The notes below the pieces were generated by a model. That model did not search any database. It had not been told where the DNA came from and worked only from the letters and a program-made list of their open reading frames with translations. This document shows, one piece after another, positions 1-9,657 of a DNA stretch of 18,083 nt. How positions within the stretch are numbered: the first letter of the stretch is position 1; each line of letters begins with the position of its first letter. Origin of the DNA: Phellopilus nigrolimitatus (taxonomy: Eukaryota; Basidiomycota; Agaricomycetes; Hymenochaetales; Hymenochaetaceae); contig JAJOHG010000468.1 of the NCBI GenBank assembly GCA_021029095.1, positions 1 to 18,083 on the forward strand, given 5' to 3'. Position numbers and translations under genes: made by a program.

Positions 1-446
1 TCGCTACAATTCGCTACAATTCTTACGTCTTACGTCCGATCAAGCCTCCTGTCACCTCCGCTCTCTCATTGCCAAGCTTTGTCAACCAACTCGCCCTAAG
101 CGGACCAATCCATCCTTCCTATTACTACTACTAGACAACATACACATAGCTCTCCGCTCCCGTCCCTCCATTATACCTACTACATGTGGATCCCGCCAGC
201 GAATAGAATAAACAACGGCAAATCAACTCGAATCAAAAACATCCTGTATATGTAAGAGAACCAAGGAATGCACAATAATAGCGCAACACATCATTCCGAA
301 GCGAAGCGCCGCGCAAAAAAAAAGGGAATGTAGAATATAAGCGAGTGCATAACAAAAGGGTATGGCGCTGTGACCTCAGAAGAGTTCATACACAAAAGAG
401 CTGAGCAAAGCCCTGTCCGTCCACGAGCGCACTCTCCATACAATGT
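1..446. other. Gene-free 3' flank of the large disordered-protein gene
   Basis: This stretch lies downstream of the stop codon of the minus-strand gene ending at 447 and probably holds its 3' UTR and terminator region. I see no open frame of coding character on either strand. The first 20 bases are a perfect tandem duplication of the 10-mer TCGCTACAAT, and just after it TTACGTC occurs twice in tandem around 24-37. An A-run lies near 317-325. No tRNA or other RNA gene is visible. Confidence 0.6.
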
Positions 447-3400
447 CTAGTCTTTGCGATCGATGGGCTTATATGAATAAGAAACAGATGTAGCCATGTG
501 CCCCGTTTTGGGTGCCACGATCTCAAACTGCGATTCATCAAAGCTCGATCGCACATCGTCCGACGACCCAGGACTCACAAGCACCCCATTGCCATTCGGG
601 AACGACAAAGGGCTCCCAGAAGACACAGGCGTGGCAATCGTCTCTGCCGACTCCTGAGACGAGTCCGTCGACAGCTGCGGCGCCGGCTTCCGACGCATAG
701 AGTTCGTCCGCCCGTTCACATTGGGCAGCGCAGTCTCCGACCCCCGCGATTGTCCTCGCAAGTGCTGACTCATTCGGTATTCCGCGGGCAATTCCGGCAC
801 CGACGGTGACTGCACATTTGTCGTCGACGATATGCTTCCGCGCATCAGCCCGGCCATGTCCAGCAAGCTCGGACGCCGGCGTCTAGTTTCGGTCACCGAG
901 TCCGTGCTCTGCGAAGAAGCCTCCGACCCGGACTTCCACTTCATCAGTGACTTTCTCACAGCCCGCTTCTTTTCAGGAGTGGGTGTTGCGCCACTCGACT
1001 GCACGGAGGAAAATGCGGACGGTGTCGATGGCCTAGATGACTTCGGAAACTGGTATTGATCCGGCGGTGACGGCGACCCCCGTATCGGGTACTTCGAATC
1101 CTGATCGAAGTAAAATGGGTCAAGACCAGAGTCTGGTCGAGAGTGCTCACCCCGCACGGATGCCTGAGCCGGTACTCCTGACGAGAACGGCACAGAAGGA
1201 GATGGCGTACGCGAACCGTTCGTCTCTGTTTCCTGCACAGACGTCACCGAACTCGGCGGACGTGACGGCATCGTCGATGGGTCCGGGCTAGCAGATATAG
1301 ACTGACTCGAAATCGACGCCTTGTTCGACTTGCGCCAGAGTTTCCTGATGCTCTTCATGGATACAAGATTCGATCGACTAGTTGAGACCTTTAAATTCGT
1401 TGTCGTCACTTCCTCCGATATGGAGTCTGCCGAAAACCGGCTCGAAGGTGTCTTGGACCCCATGCGCGTATGTTTGGCGAGGGATGTCGTGCGTTCAGGC
1501 AGGCTTGGCACATTGTCCGTCTGCTCAGATGATGGGAATCTTCCGAATGGATCGGGTGAAAGTGGCAAGACCGGTGATTCCGATACTTCAAGAGTTTTAC
1601 GAGATAACGACGGCGGCAGTCTGAGTACTTCAGGATAAAACCCCGCTTCCTCCTCGTACTGCCGAGACCTCGTCTGCGACTCTGACGGTTTCCTAGGACC
1701 ACTACCGTTGCTGAGCATAGATGATACCGATGAATTATTCCTTTTATCAGACGAGATTCCTTTAGTTTTTCCATTTAATATGACTTTAGGAGGCGAGTTC
1801 GTGAGCCTCGTGGAATTCGAGTTAACCGAAGAGCTAACTGGAGACGTAGGCACATTTTGTCCCGCTATTGCTGCAAATGGCACTGCCGGCCACGCAGCCT
1901 GAGGCGACCCCTGAGTACCAAGCATGTGATTCCTTTAAAAAAAACAAAAAACATAATTATTTTATAAACGTCGGCTCCTTGATTTTGTTAAGCAGGACAT
2001 ACCCCTCCGCAGGAGAACTCGCTGTATCTAGTCTGTCAGTACCTCTGAAGCTGTCCGCAATCGGGCTGGGGGTTCCGACAAGCACTGGCTGCTTAAACAC
2101 AGGTCCCTCAACCTCCGTCTCCATCATGCTCGGCCGCACTGGTTGCATTTGATTAATAGTAGGCACGATGCGCCTCGAGTCCTGCTGCGAGCCTACACGA
2201 AGCGACTGAGCTGATGACGTTCTCTGCGGAGGGGGGGAGCGAAGATTGGGACTGGTGGGCGAGATCTGTTCAGACGGGAGTTCGGCAGATTTAAGCGCCC
2301 GAGGGGAGAATTGTGCGAGATTCTGAAGTATAAATTAAAATGAAGTTATGAGAGGTATGTTTAATGTTCACTTACGCGCTCAAGCACGTCCAGCTCTTGA
2401 CGTATTCTGAGTTGACTAGCACGGTGCTCGTCCATATCAATCTAAACCGTCAGGATAAATTAGCAATATTATCGTTGACAAATCAAAGAATAAACACACG
2501 TCAGCGTTCAAATCCAGATCAAGGTCCTCGTAGATGCCACCAATTCTCTTCTCCTTGTACATGTCATCCCCATTACTTGATTGAGAGTCATTTCGCAAAT
2601 AAGGAAGACGGACGGATTCATCGTCGAAGCCGGCACTGTACGGGCTTGGCGTAGCGGTCGCAATGTTGATCTTCAGACCCGCCTCACCATGTGCTGAAAG
2701 ATTCAGTGGTGGAGGGGCACCTTTGCGCGGTAAAGCACCTCTAAGCTGCGGGTGGTTACGTGCATTCCATAATGCCATGACTTCCTCCCTGTCGGAGACG
2801 CCAACACCAGAATCGGCATCGTCGAGATCCGGCAAGGCGCTTAACGCAGCGCCATCGAGCGCGAGATCTCCCTTAGCTTTCCTACGCGGACGTTCAGATT
2901 GCATATTCGACCATTCCTCTCCGTCTGTCCCGAAAACATCAGCAAGTGGGTCTCTCCGACGAGGCGAAGCGCGAGCCGTCAATTCAGCCTCGGTATCAAA
3001 TTCGTCTGGGGATTCGCCAAAGCGCTCGTATCCTTCTTCATCTTCGTCCGAGGGTGACGATGGGGGACTGACAGCTCCTGTTTTGTCGTTGATAGTGATG
3101 CGCAACTGTAATTTCCCTTCAGAGTCCACTCCTTTACCTCGTCGTTTCTGCATAATCTTTCGTGAACGAGACCACGTATTGTACCATGTTCCGACTTTCC
3201 GGTCAACGTCAAATTCAACTTTTGCAAGAACAGGCATCAACGAGGAGCTTCCCAGACCAGGTAGAAAGCGTGGGTCTAGCGAGTCCAAGGACGAAGCAGG
3301 GGTGTCAGGAGTTGGCGACCCATTGGATAATTGAGAGGAGTTAGATTGTTCTACAAGTGCCGCTGCACCACTTGGTTCTGTTGGTATTGAAGTAGATATG

Positions 3401-4230
3401 GAAGTGGAAGGGGAGGATGATGAGGGGGAGGATGGGGATGGGGTCAAAGGATATGCGGCCGTCTTAGCGGTGCGCAGAAACGTATCCACACGCGGTGATA
3501 GTGACAAGCTACGCAATAAGTTCGGGTTTTCAGACGGTGCTGGAGATGATGCACCACTCGACAAACCAAGTCCGACACCTCGCAGGATTGGCTGTTCGTC
3601 CGCAATTTTCATCCACAACCATTTCCAAACATCTTCACTTATCCGTGGTCCTTTCCCCAAACGTCTGTCGCGGCCCTCATTAGAGTCTGATTCACCGACA
3701 AGGTAAAGAACGAGGCCCTGGGTCGTTGGCAGCTGGTATTCCCGACATATTGCACTTAGCTGTGCTTTGAGACTTGCATGAAGAGGGACGAGAGAACCAC
3801 GACGGAAGGAGGCAAACGCTTTTGGATCTTTGCGGCTTTCATGTGGAAAGTGTTTCGGTGGGACGACATGAATAAGATATCTCGAGGTTGGCTGACGTCC
3901 TGCTGCGGCCGAGGGAGTAGCACTTCTTGGCTCGGGAACCGCAAGTTCGCCTGCCGGGCGCGCAGAAAAGGACCTCTTGTGAGAGAGAGACGGATTAAGA
4001 GCAGGGAGTGGTGTGGAAACGCCTAACGCATTAGCAAGTTTCGCGAGTTTGTGCGGTGGGAGTGGAGAACGCGGTGGAACTCGAGAAGGATCTGCAGTTG
4101 CCGCCATCGGGATGCGAGACGACACACCAAGAGTCCTAACATTCGGCATGGCAGGAGCGGTGAATGGCGACATATATTCATCACTGGATGAGGCTGGGTA
4201 AATGGACAGGGGTCTGGGCATGGTCGACAT
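447..4230 (-). CDS. Large low-complexity fungal protein of unknown function (four exons, 1200 aa)
   Basis: Spliced minus-strand model: exons 4230-2500, 2441-2376, 2322-2003 and 1932-447, giving 1200 residues. All three introns (58, 53 and 70 nt) are GT-AG with donors GTGTGT, GTAAGT and GTATGT, and the frame is kept at every junction. The start has A at -3 (GCGACCATG). Residues about 117-215 look like the one folded part: RYLIHVVPP near 117, RRGSLVPLH near 143, LVLYLV near 173 and the Trp-rich VWKWLWMKI at 201. A second ordered patch (about 332-384) has VEFDVDRKVGTWYNTW and LQLRITINDKTG. An acidic, Ser/Pro-rich region follows, then a short charged helix at 578-599 from its own exon. The C-terminal half is Ser/Thr/Pro-rich with basic patches such as SIRKLWRKS and RKSLMKWKS. 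I do not recognise a named family. The mix of one small domain and long disordered phospho-site-rich tails resembles fungal polarity or signalling scaffolds, but that is a guess. Gene structure is confident; function is open. Confidence 0.85.
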
Positions 4231-5907
4231 GGTCGCGACTGTCGAAGGTGTTAAAAAATTAAGCAGCTATCTGAGTTTATAGAAGACAATAGCTAGAAGG
4301 GTCGAAGAGCATGCTCGGAGACGTAAAGACCGACGTGAGAGAGCGTTGGGGCCGTTGAGTGAGCGTGTTTTCGACGACGTCGTCGTCGACTGACAGCAAT
4401 GAAGGCGAGGACAAGGGACTGAGCGAGGAGAAGGTCGACTTTTGCCGACTCGCGAGCGTCTTTTCGGGGATGTCACTGTCACATCTTTTGTCACGCGCTT
4501 CCTTCCTCCAAGCTTTCTGCCCAATTCTGTTGTTCATTGACCACGACCATCCAGTATCTGTTCGCTTCCCTTTATCATCGAGCACTTTCAGCTCTGAAAA
4601 GTCCTTATTTTTTTTATCTTGAAGCGCTTTCTTTCCGACTACTCGCTGGCTGTAAGCAGTTCCGGTACATGCTTCTGGCAGGCATCAACAAAATCAGCGC
4701 GATCAAGGTCTATCCCCATGGGCAATTAATTCGCGAACGTTTCCTCGGACTGAGAATCATCTAAGCTGGTGAATCCGAGACTCTTCTCTTCTCTTCATAT
4801 GGTCATGAAACGACATCTTGCGCTGGACGCAACTCGGTTATTTCCGTTATTGTATCGGTTTGCTTAACATATCTTAATGAGATCTGCTTACTTCCTACAA
4901 GGTACGATACCTTTAAGAGCTAGGCTCTGTTTATTTTTTGCTCAGTTTTAGATTTTTCCCCGCCCCGTTGACACTAGCCGGAGACCTCCACTTCATCGAC
5001 TTGCCGACAAGTTAAGAAGTAGGCAACAGGCTTTCGAGCCATGACCTCAGAAGCTGAGGCGCAAGCTATCTAGTCCAAATGAGGCGCAATGAATTCTCAT
5101 TCGTGTCCTTACATCATCATGCATGTATCCAGACTGTTGTTGTTGAGATGCCATTGAATTTGACCGCTTTTACTGCTCGTATACGCAGTAGACTCTACTC
5201 TATCTTTCAAAGACGTAAAATCCTGCTCTTTAGCATTCTCGGTTACTTTCTAGATAGTGCATACTGGAACTGAAGATCCTGAACAGTGTCAAGCCACAAA
5301 CAATACTATATTTGGGGCGTAGGTCATCGTCGATCATTTGCGTAGTCAGTATTGTATCACCCGGCGCGTTCTTCCCTCATCAACTCTCACCTCATTGAGT
5401 CTCAGATTATCGTTGTATTTATTATTATATTTATCCTAACTACCCGACATTGCAGTCGTGATTATAAAGCCTGTGTTCCAGTTCCACAAAAATGCCTTCT
5501 GCTATTTACAAAAATCCGGGCTTTGGAAAATTGGTCTCTGGTCATGTATCTGCCTAAGTGTTAGGCAATACGTATATTGCTTATGTATCGGCCTTATAAT
5601 TTCAAGAATACTCAAAATTTAAATCCTTCCTCAGATGTTGCACGAGGTGCTGAGCTCGGGCGCGCCATCCTCCGCTGCAAATTGCACTTACATACCTACA
5701 TTTCAATTTTGACCAGGAGCTCTCCCCACGATTACATAAAGATAGAGGACAGCACCAGGCCCAAAAAGAGAAAATCACGTGCACCGATCATTGATTGAAT
5801 GACATTTGGCTCATTTCTCCTCCTCTTTCTTTCTTCCTCTTTCTTTCCTACTCTTTCCTCCCTCTTTTCTTTCTCATTCCACATCTTCAGACGATGGAAA
5901 GTTTGAG
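4231..5907. other. Long intergenic region, promoter side of the 1200-aa gene
   Basis: I see no supportable gene in this 1.7-kb stretch. The first few hundred bases upstream of the start at 4230 should carry the promoter and 5' UTR of the large minus-strand gene. They include a perfect 14-bp palindrome (CGACGACGTCGTCG, 4372-4385) centred on ACGT. From about 4780 to 5800 the sequence is AT-richer, and short frames there have no coding look. A pyrimidine-rich run (about 5815-5885) sits just before the first tRNA. No terminal repeats or transposase-like frames were seen. Confidence 0.55.
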
Positions 5908-5995
5908 GCCCGCCTAGCTCAATTTGGTTTAGCAGCGTCAGACTTTTATCTAAATAATTATCTGAAGGTTGCGGGTTCGATCCCCGCGGTGGGCT
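5908..5995 (+). tRNA. tRNA-Lys (UUU) with a short intron
   Basis: The acceptor halves GCCCGCC (5908-5914) and GGTGGGC (5988-5994) pair fully with one G-U. The T arm GCGGG-TTCGATC-CCCGC is perfect and carries the B box. The anticodon stem TCAGA/TCTGA encloses C-T-TTT-A, then about 11 nt (TCTAAATAATT), then A; the extra bases sit just after position 37, the standard place for a nuclear tRNA intron. The anticodon is therefore UUU (Lys). The D stem has three pairs plus a C-C mismatch, and the D loop is slightly long. A TTTT run at 6010-6013 could end Pol III transcription. I judge it probably functional. Confidence 0.85.
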
Positions 5996-6009
5996 TTGTG
6001 ATCATCATC

Positions 6010-6013
6010 TTTT
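6010..6013 (+). terminator. Pol III T-run terminator of the first tRNA-Lys
   Basis: TTTT lies 14 nt past the discriminator base of the tRNA at 5908-5995, within normal Pol III trailer distance. It also falls just before the second tRNA-like copy, so the two copies would be separate transcripts if the second is expressed at all. Confidence 0.5.
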
Positions 6014-6014
6014 G

Positions 6015-6113
6015 TTTAGCCTAGCTCAATTGGATAGTAGCGTCAGACTTTTAAATAGGGCTAAAATCTGAATTAAAATCTGAAGGTTGCGGGTTCGACC
6101 CCCGCGGTGGGCT
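6015..6113 (+). pseudogene. tRNA-Lys (UUU) pseudogene, degenerate acceptor stem
   Basis: This is a second copy of the neighbouring tRNA-Lys, about 20 bp downstream in the same orientation. The A box region (TAGCTCAATTGG), anticodon stem and loop (TCAGACTTTTA ... ATCTGA) and T arm (GCGGG-TTCGACC-CCCGC) are kept, and the 3' acceptor half GGTGGGC is identical. The 5' acceptor half reads TTTAGCC instead of GCCCGCC, leaving two Watson-Crick pairs plus wobbles and two clear mismatches. The insert after the anticodon is about twice as long as in copy one and contains an internal direct repeat (TAAAATCTGAA, twice). A TTTTT run follows at 6132-6136. Pol III could still transcribe it from its A and B boxes, but normal end processing and charging look unlikely. 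Confidence 0.75.
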
Positions 6114-6131
6114 TGGTCTTCTCATAGTGAC

Positions 6132-6136
6132 TTTTT
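6132..6136 (+). terminator. Pol III T-run after the tRNA-Lys pseudogene
   Basis: TTTTT occurs about 19 nt after the end of the second tRNA-like sequence, a good Pol III stop signal. Its retention fits a copy that arose by duplication of a whole tRNA unit. Confidence 0.5.
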
Positions 6137-6143
6137 GCCTTTT

Positions 6144-6509
6144 CTAGGAAGTCATTTTTTTGGACAGGAGCGTGAGTGGGAGTGGGGGAAGAGCGTACTG
6201 GTATGCTTTCTTGACAGACATGGGGGACGGAGGCAAAGCAGAGGGAGAGTTGGTAGGATGGAGCTGTCCTTGTAAGTTATATTTGACGGAAAGGGCGACG
6301 GGGCCAATAAGACATCGTTTAGGAAGATCGGATTCCTTAACGTTTTTACTCGTCACCTTGATTGGTCCATCGGGGTCCATGAACAAAATGATGAAGGAAT
6401 GAACGAAGAATGCAAAATGCAGAAAGAATAGAAACCCAAACACCACATCCAAGATTGACGCTTTCGGAGCATACGACTGCTTGCGTTCCTCGCCAGTAAG
6501 AAAGTCCAT
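6144..6509 (-). CDS. Possible small single-pass membrane protein, unknown
   Basis: A minus-strand open frame gives 121 residues if started at the ATG at 6509. The frame stays open a further 30 codons upstream, where a plausible splice acceptor (TTTCCTTTGTAG) precedes it, so a 5' exon is possible. The protein starts with a charged stretch (TGEERKQ) and has one strong hydrophobic helix at about residues 18-44 rich in Phe and Leu. A DPDGP turn and a basic, Pro-rich tail ending SKKMTS follow. Codon use in the first two thirds looks like coding sequence. I do not recognise the family. The ATG context is weak (C at -3), and the frame ends close to the tRNA pseudogene on the opposite strand. It could be a gene, an exon of one, or a relic. 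Confidence 0.35.
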   Translation of the reverse strand: MDFLTGEERKQSYAPKASILDVVFGFLFFLHFAFFVHSFIILFMDPDGPIKVTSKNVKESDLPKRCLIGPVALSVKYNLQGQLHPTNSPSALPPSPMSVKKAYQYALPPLPLTLLSKKMTS

Positions 6510-7172
6510 CAGGAAAGGCCTCCCACCCGAGTGATTCGCAGTATTTCTACAAAGGAAAGTAGGGAAATAGCAAGACAGTACTATGAGATGTTTATCCAAC
6601 TTTCTTTCCCTCTGAAATTCAAGTCCTCATACCGGTTTTCGCGCTCACCCGTGGGTGTCTACTTTATTTTATCACCAAAGTCTGGTAATTTTGCCAAGAT
6701 AGCCAATCTTTCGGATTGACGCCAAACTACATGTAGATGCTTCAGTCTACATCCAGCTACTTCGTATGTCTAAATTCCCTTGTCAACGATTAAACCTTCT
6801 CAGCATGCTTGAAGTGCCCAACTACAATGCCGGCGCCGTTCGAATGTGTGGATCGTCGAGCACTGAACATGTATTTCCGTTCACACGAGAAGGACCGTGA
6901 AGAAGCGATAGCATCGTGAATTGTTTATTTAGTGTGATTCACCCTTAGTTCTACCGCCGAAGTGTCGGGATAGGCATGTCTATGTCTGATTGTGCTATCG
7001 AACAAAACCACATGAAGAGCGGGTGGATCGTCGTCGGACCTTACCTTACCGGCGGATTTTGTCGTGACAGACCAAGCACACACGGGACGCTCGTAGACAC
7101 GACTCAGAGCTTCTCCGAACTTCTAGGAGCGTAAATATTTACTTATTCGAAATGCGCCGATCTCGGATTTTC
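6510..7172. other. Intergenic stretch without a clear gene
   Basis: This region lies between the doubtful small ORF and the stop codon of the methylisocitrate lyase. The part nearest 7172 is expected to be the lyase 3' UTR. The part near 6510-6700 could be an upstream exon or leader of the small ORF. I see no further coding frame, tRNA or repeat. Confidence 0.5.
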
Positions 7173-9491
7173 TCAGAATTCATGCTCTGTCGAGCCAGAA
7201 CCTATTGAGCTTGTGGTCGCCGAAGAGCTCACGCTCTGCAGGATGCGGTCCATATAATTCGCGCCGCTCCTAACAACAAGAACGTGTCAACAAGGCCGCG
7301 CAAGCAGAACGACATGGAAGAACGTGCCATTTCTGATGAGTGAGGATGTCGACGCCGAGCTCGCGTTCCTTCTGCTGTACCAATTGAACATAGGCAAGCA
7401 TACCGTCTTCTTTGAAGCGGCGGGAGAGTTCAGCTGTAGTTATTCATATGTAAATTAAAATTCATTCAAGACAAGCAGGGGAAAACGAAACGCTCACCCC
7501 ACGAGACTGCGTTGCAATGCAGGCCAGCCAAGGAGATCAGTTGCAGGACAAAGCCCTCTTTGCCGAGATCCCAGACTAAGTTTTTCAAGTCGGCGTCTGC
7601 ATAACGTATACGTTCAGTCAGACAGACTTCCGTGGCGGATTTAGGGGGGGAAAGTGCAGACCGCTAAACCCGAATTTCCCCCAGTTGAACGATGGGCTCA
7701 GGTTGTACACGAACCACTTTCCGGGGTATTGCTCCTTGACTTTACCCGAGAGATAGCGGGCTGTAGAAAGGTCGGGTGTAGACGTCTCAACCCATAGAAG
7801 ATCAGCATACGGAGCGAAGATCTTTGCTCGCTTGATAGCTGCCTAGAACAAGTCAAAAAAGAGCAATTCAGTGAACGATCGGTATCATTGAGGACGACGT
7901 ACTTCTACACCGCCGGTGAAGTGGTAATAGCCCTCGCGCGTGCGGGGCACTTGTGAAGGCGAGACGATTTATAAGCGACAAACACAATATAGAAATAAGC
8001 ACGTACAGTCCCAATTCCAGAACACTTCTTCGCCAAGCATATCCTTCGCTATCTCCCGAGCATGAGTATTTGACTTGCCGTCAGCAGCCGAAATGTATTC
8101 CTTATGAGCCGCCTTTTTATCTGCAATTTTAGAAGACGCGTCTATAGCCTTCTCGACAGCTAAGGAAGAATAAAACAGGATCAGCAACATTCTTAACGCC
8201 ATCGATAATGTCTACCTTGGTTGAAGGTGCACATTTCATGCTTCTCCACCCATTTCTTCTCAATGGCTTCCAGTTCGCCGGCTGAGGCACCCCTCATTTC
8301 CGCCTCAGCTATTTCATCGGCCACGGCAGTTCCAGGAGTAGTTGTTCCCACAATAAACTCGTGGTCGTTTACGTCCACGGTCGACGATATCAACTTTCCA
8401 GATTCGGCGTCAGAGCGCGCAATAAGAAGCATCGTTGAATGTAGCATGTCGAGTTGGAAGCGAGCGGCGATGAGCCGGGAAACATGGGTCGAAGTTGGAA
8501 CGAGAACTTTCCCGCCGAGATGTCCGCACTGAAGGTAGTATGCATAAAGTTTACTCGACTTCAGCGATAAACGAAAACAAACCTTTTTTCCACCATGAAG
8601 CTGGTCTTCCATGTGAACCGCAGCGGCTCCCTAAGGCGCAAAAGCTAGATGTCAGCTCCAGAAAACCGCACACAGAAACGCGCTCGTACCGACTCGGCGA
8701 ATAGTTTGACAAGCTTCATGACAGCGGACAATCCCCCATGGCTGCGACATGTGAGAAGGTCGTCAGTGATCATAATGCATGAGCCTACCCAGTGTCAGCA
8801 TCCGCTATGATGGGCCGCAGGTAATCGACATAAGGCATTTTCGCTCGCTGTTCCTGCGAAGTCGACATGCGCTCGTCATAATGTTTCCGGTCGTGCAGCT
8901 GCTGAGCTCGGAATATGCGATGCACTTGGTTCGGCACGGTTGTGTACGGATAGTCACTAGCGTTCAACACCATGAGATTCAAATTAACATAATCAAGAGA
9001 GGAATAGCAACGGCTCACCCGAAATCGGGACCGACTTCGTTGTTAGCAGTCGTCAATAGGCTGCTGCACGCCCAACCACTGATGTATACAACGTCCTGGT
9101 TCGTCACCATCTGGGTCATCTGGACGGGATCTATCGCGCCCATCGTGTGCACCGGCTTTCCCTCCTCCGCAGCCTGACTTAGACGGGCGTACAGTTTGTC
9201 TGCAGTAAATGTCGAGGGCAGCGGGAGGACAGGCATCGAGCCCTGCTTCGACGCAACGTCGGCGGCAGCATAAGGGCGGCGCAGGTCCTTGAAGCGCGGG
9301 AGGGCGAAGAAAGAGGACAGCGAGTCGCAGCGCGCCTTGAAGTCGGCTGCCTCTGCGTCGAGCGACGGCGGCTCGAGGGGAAGCGCGCCGGGCGCCGGGA
9401 AGGTCGCACTCGAGCTAGCTGCGGATGAGCTCATCGCGCGGATACCGTTGAGGACAGTCTGCACAGAAAGACGCGCCCTCGGTAGATACAT
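7173..9491 (-). CDS. ICL2: Mitochondrial 2-methylisocitrate lyase (isocitrate lyase superfamily)
   Basis: This enzyme splits 2-methylisocitrate into succinate and pyruvate, the last step of the methylcitrate cycle for propionyl-CoA, in the mitochondrial matrix. Exons on the minus strand: 9491-9019, 8956-8789, 8741-8690, 8630-8583, 8528-8216, 8159-8007, 7949-7903, 7842-7662, 7596-7498, 7433-7328 and 7269-7173. They give 578 aa, close to yeast Icl2. Visible motifs are [22 protein letters not shown] (metal and substrate site, about 203-217), the catalytic KKCGH at 246-250 (split by intron 4), NLSPSFNW and QKWSGANY near the C-terminus. [24 protein letters not shown] and RSDAESGKL favour the fungal methylisocitrate branch over glyoxylate-cycle ICL. 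The first 30 residues hold Arg at 5, 7 and 18 and no acidic residue, as in a mitochondrial presequence. The C-terminus (TEHEF) has no peroxisomal signal. Intron 10 appears to use a GC donor. It shares a divergent promoter with MED11. The main alternative is ordinary isocitrate lyase. Confidence 0.93.
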
Positions 9492-9657
9492 GGCGAGGAC
9501 GAGGCTTGAGCTCGAAGACGGACAACGCGGTCACGGTAAGCAGTCCGCTCGGTATAACCGACCACGTGACGATGACTTGCATGATCGCCGCCGTTGCTCC
9601 GTCCACTGTCGGACTCCACAACGTCCCATTCAAAACATCGTGTGCACGATAGAAAAC
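9492..9657. promoter_or_regulatory. Shared divergent promoter of methylisocitrate lyase and MED11
   Basis: Only 166 bp separate the two divergent start codons, so both promoters and leaders must fit here or reach into the neighbouring genes. It contains CGG-TATAA-CCG (9550-9560), the CGG-N5-CCG layout bound by many fungal Zn2Cys6 factors, within the inverted repeat TCGGT-ATA-ACCGA (9549-9561). Two bases on is a perfect E-box CACGTG (9563-9568). Near the MED11 start is a second inverted repeat, ATCGTG-TG-CACGAT (9637-9650). Binding is inferred from the motifs only. Confidence 0.6.
9550..9568. promoter_or_regulatory. CGG-N5-CCG element next to an E-box
   Basis: CGG (9550-9552) and CCG (9558-9560) are separated by TATAA, giving a symmetric binuclear-zinc-cluster type site. 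CACGTG at 9563-9568 is the palindromic E-box recognised by many bHLH factors. The two sites are two bases apart, about 77 bp upstream of the lyase ATG on one side and about 90 bp upstream of the MED11 ATG on the other. TATAA inside the first site might also act as a weak TATA element. Confidence 0.45.

Noticed and set aside
2663..3334. 223-codon plus-strand frame
   Set aside because: It is antisense to exon 1 of the 1200-aa gene, whose minus-strand frame is much longer and splices cleanly; the plus frame mirrors its codon pattern.
4780..5800. Possible decayed transposon in the AT-richer gap
   Set aside because: No terminal repeats, no conserved transposase or reverse-transcriptase motifs, and no long degenerate frame were found.
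5908..6113. Reading the two tRNA-like units as parts of one retroelement or SINE
   Set aside because: There is no A-rich tail, target-site duplication or further copy in the window; simple tandem duplication explains both.
7597..7661. Read-through of lyase intron 8 as coding sequence (the frame is open)
   Set aside because: Read-through would insert about 21 unrelated residues into the conserved GFSDADLKN block. Splicing at GTCTGC...GCAG restores it exactly.
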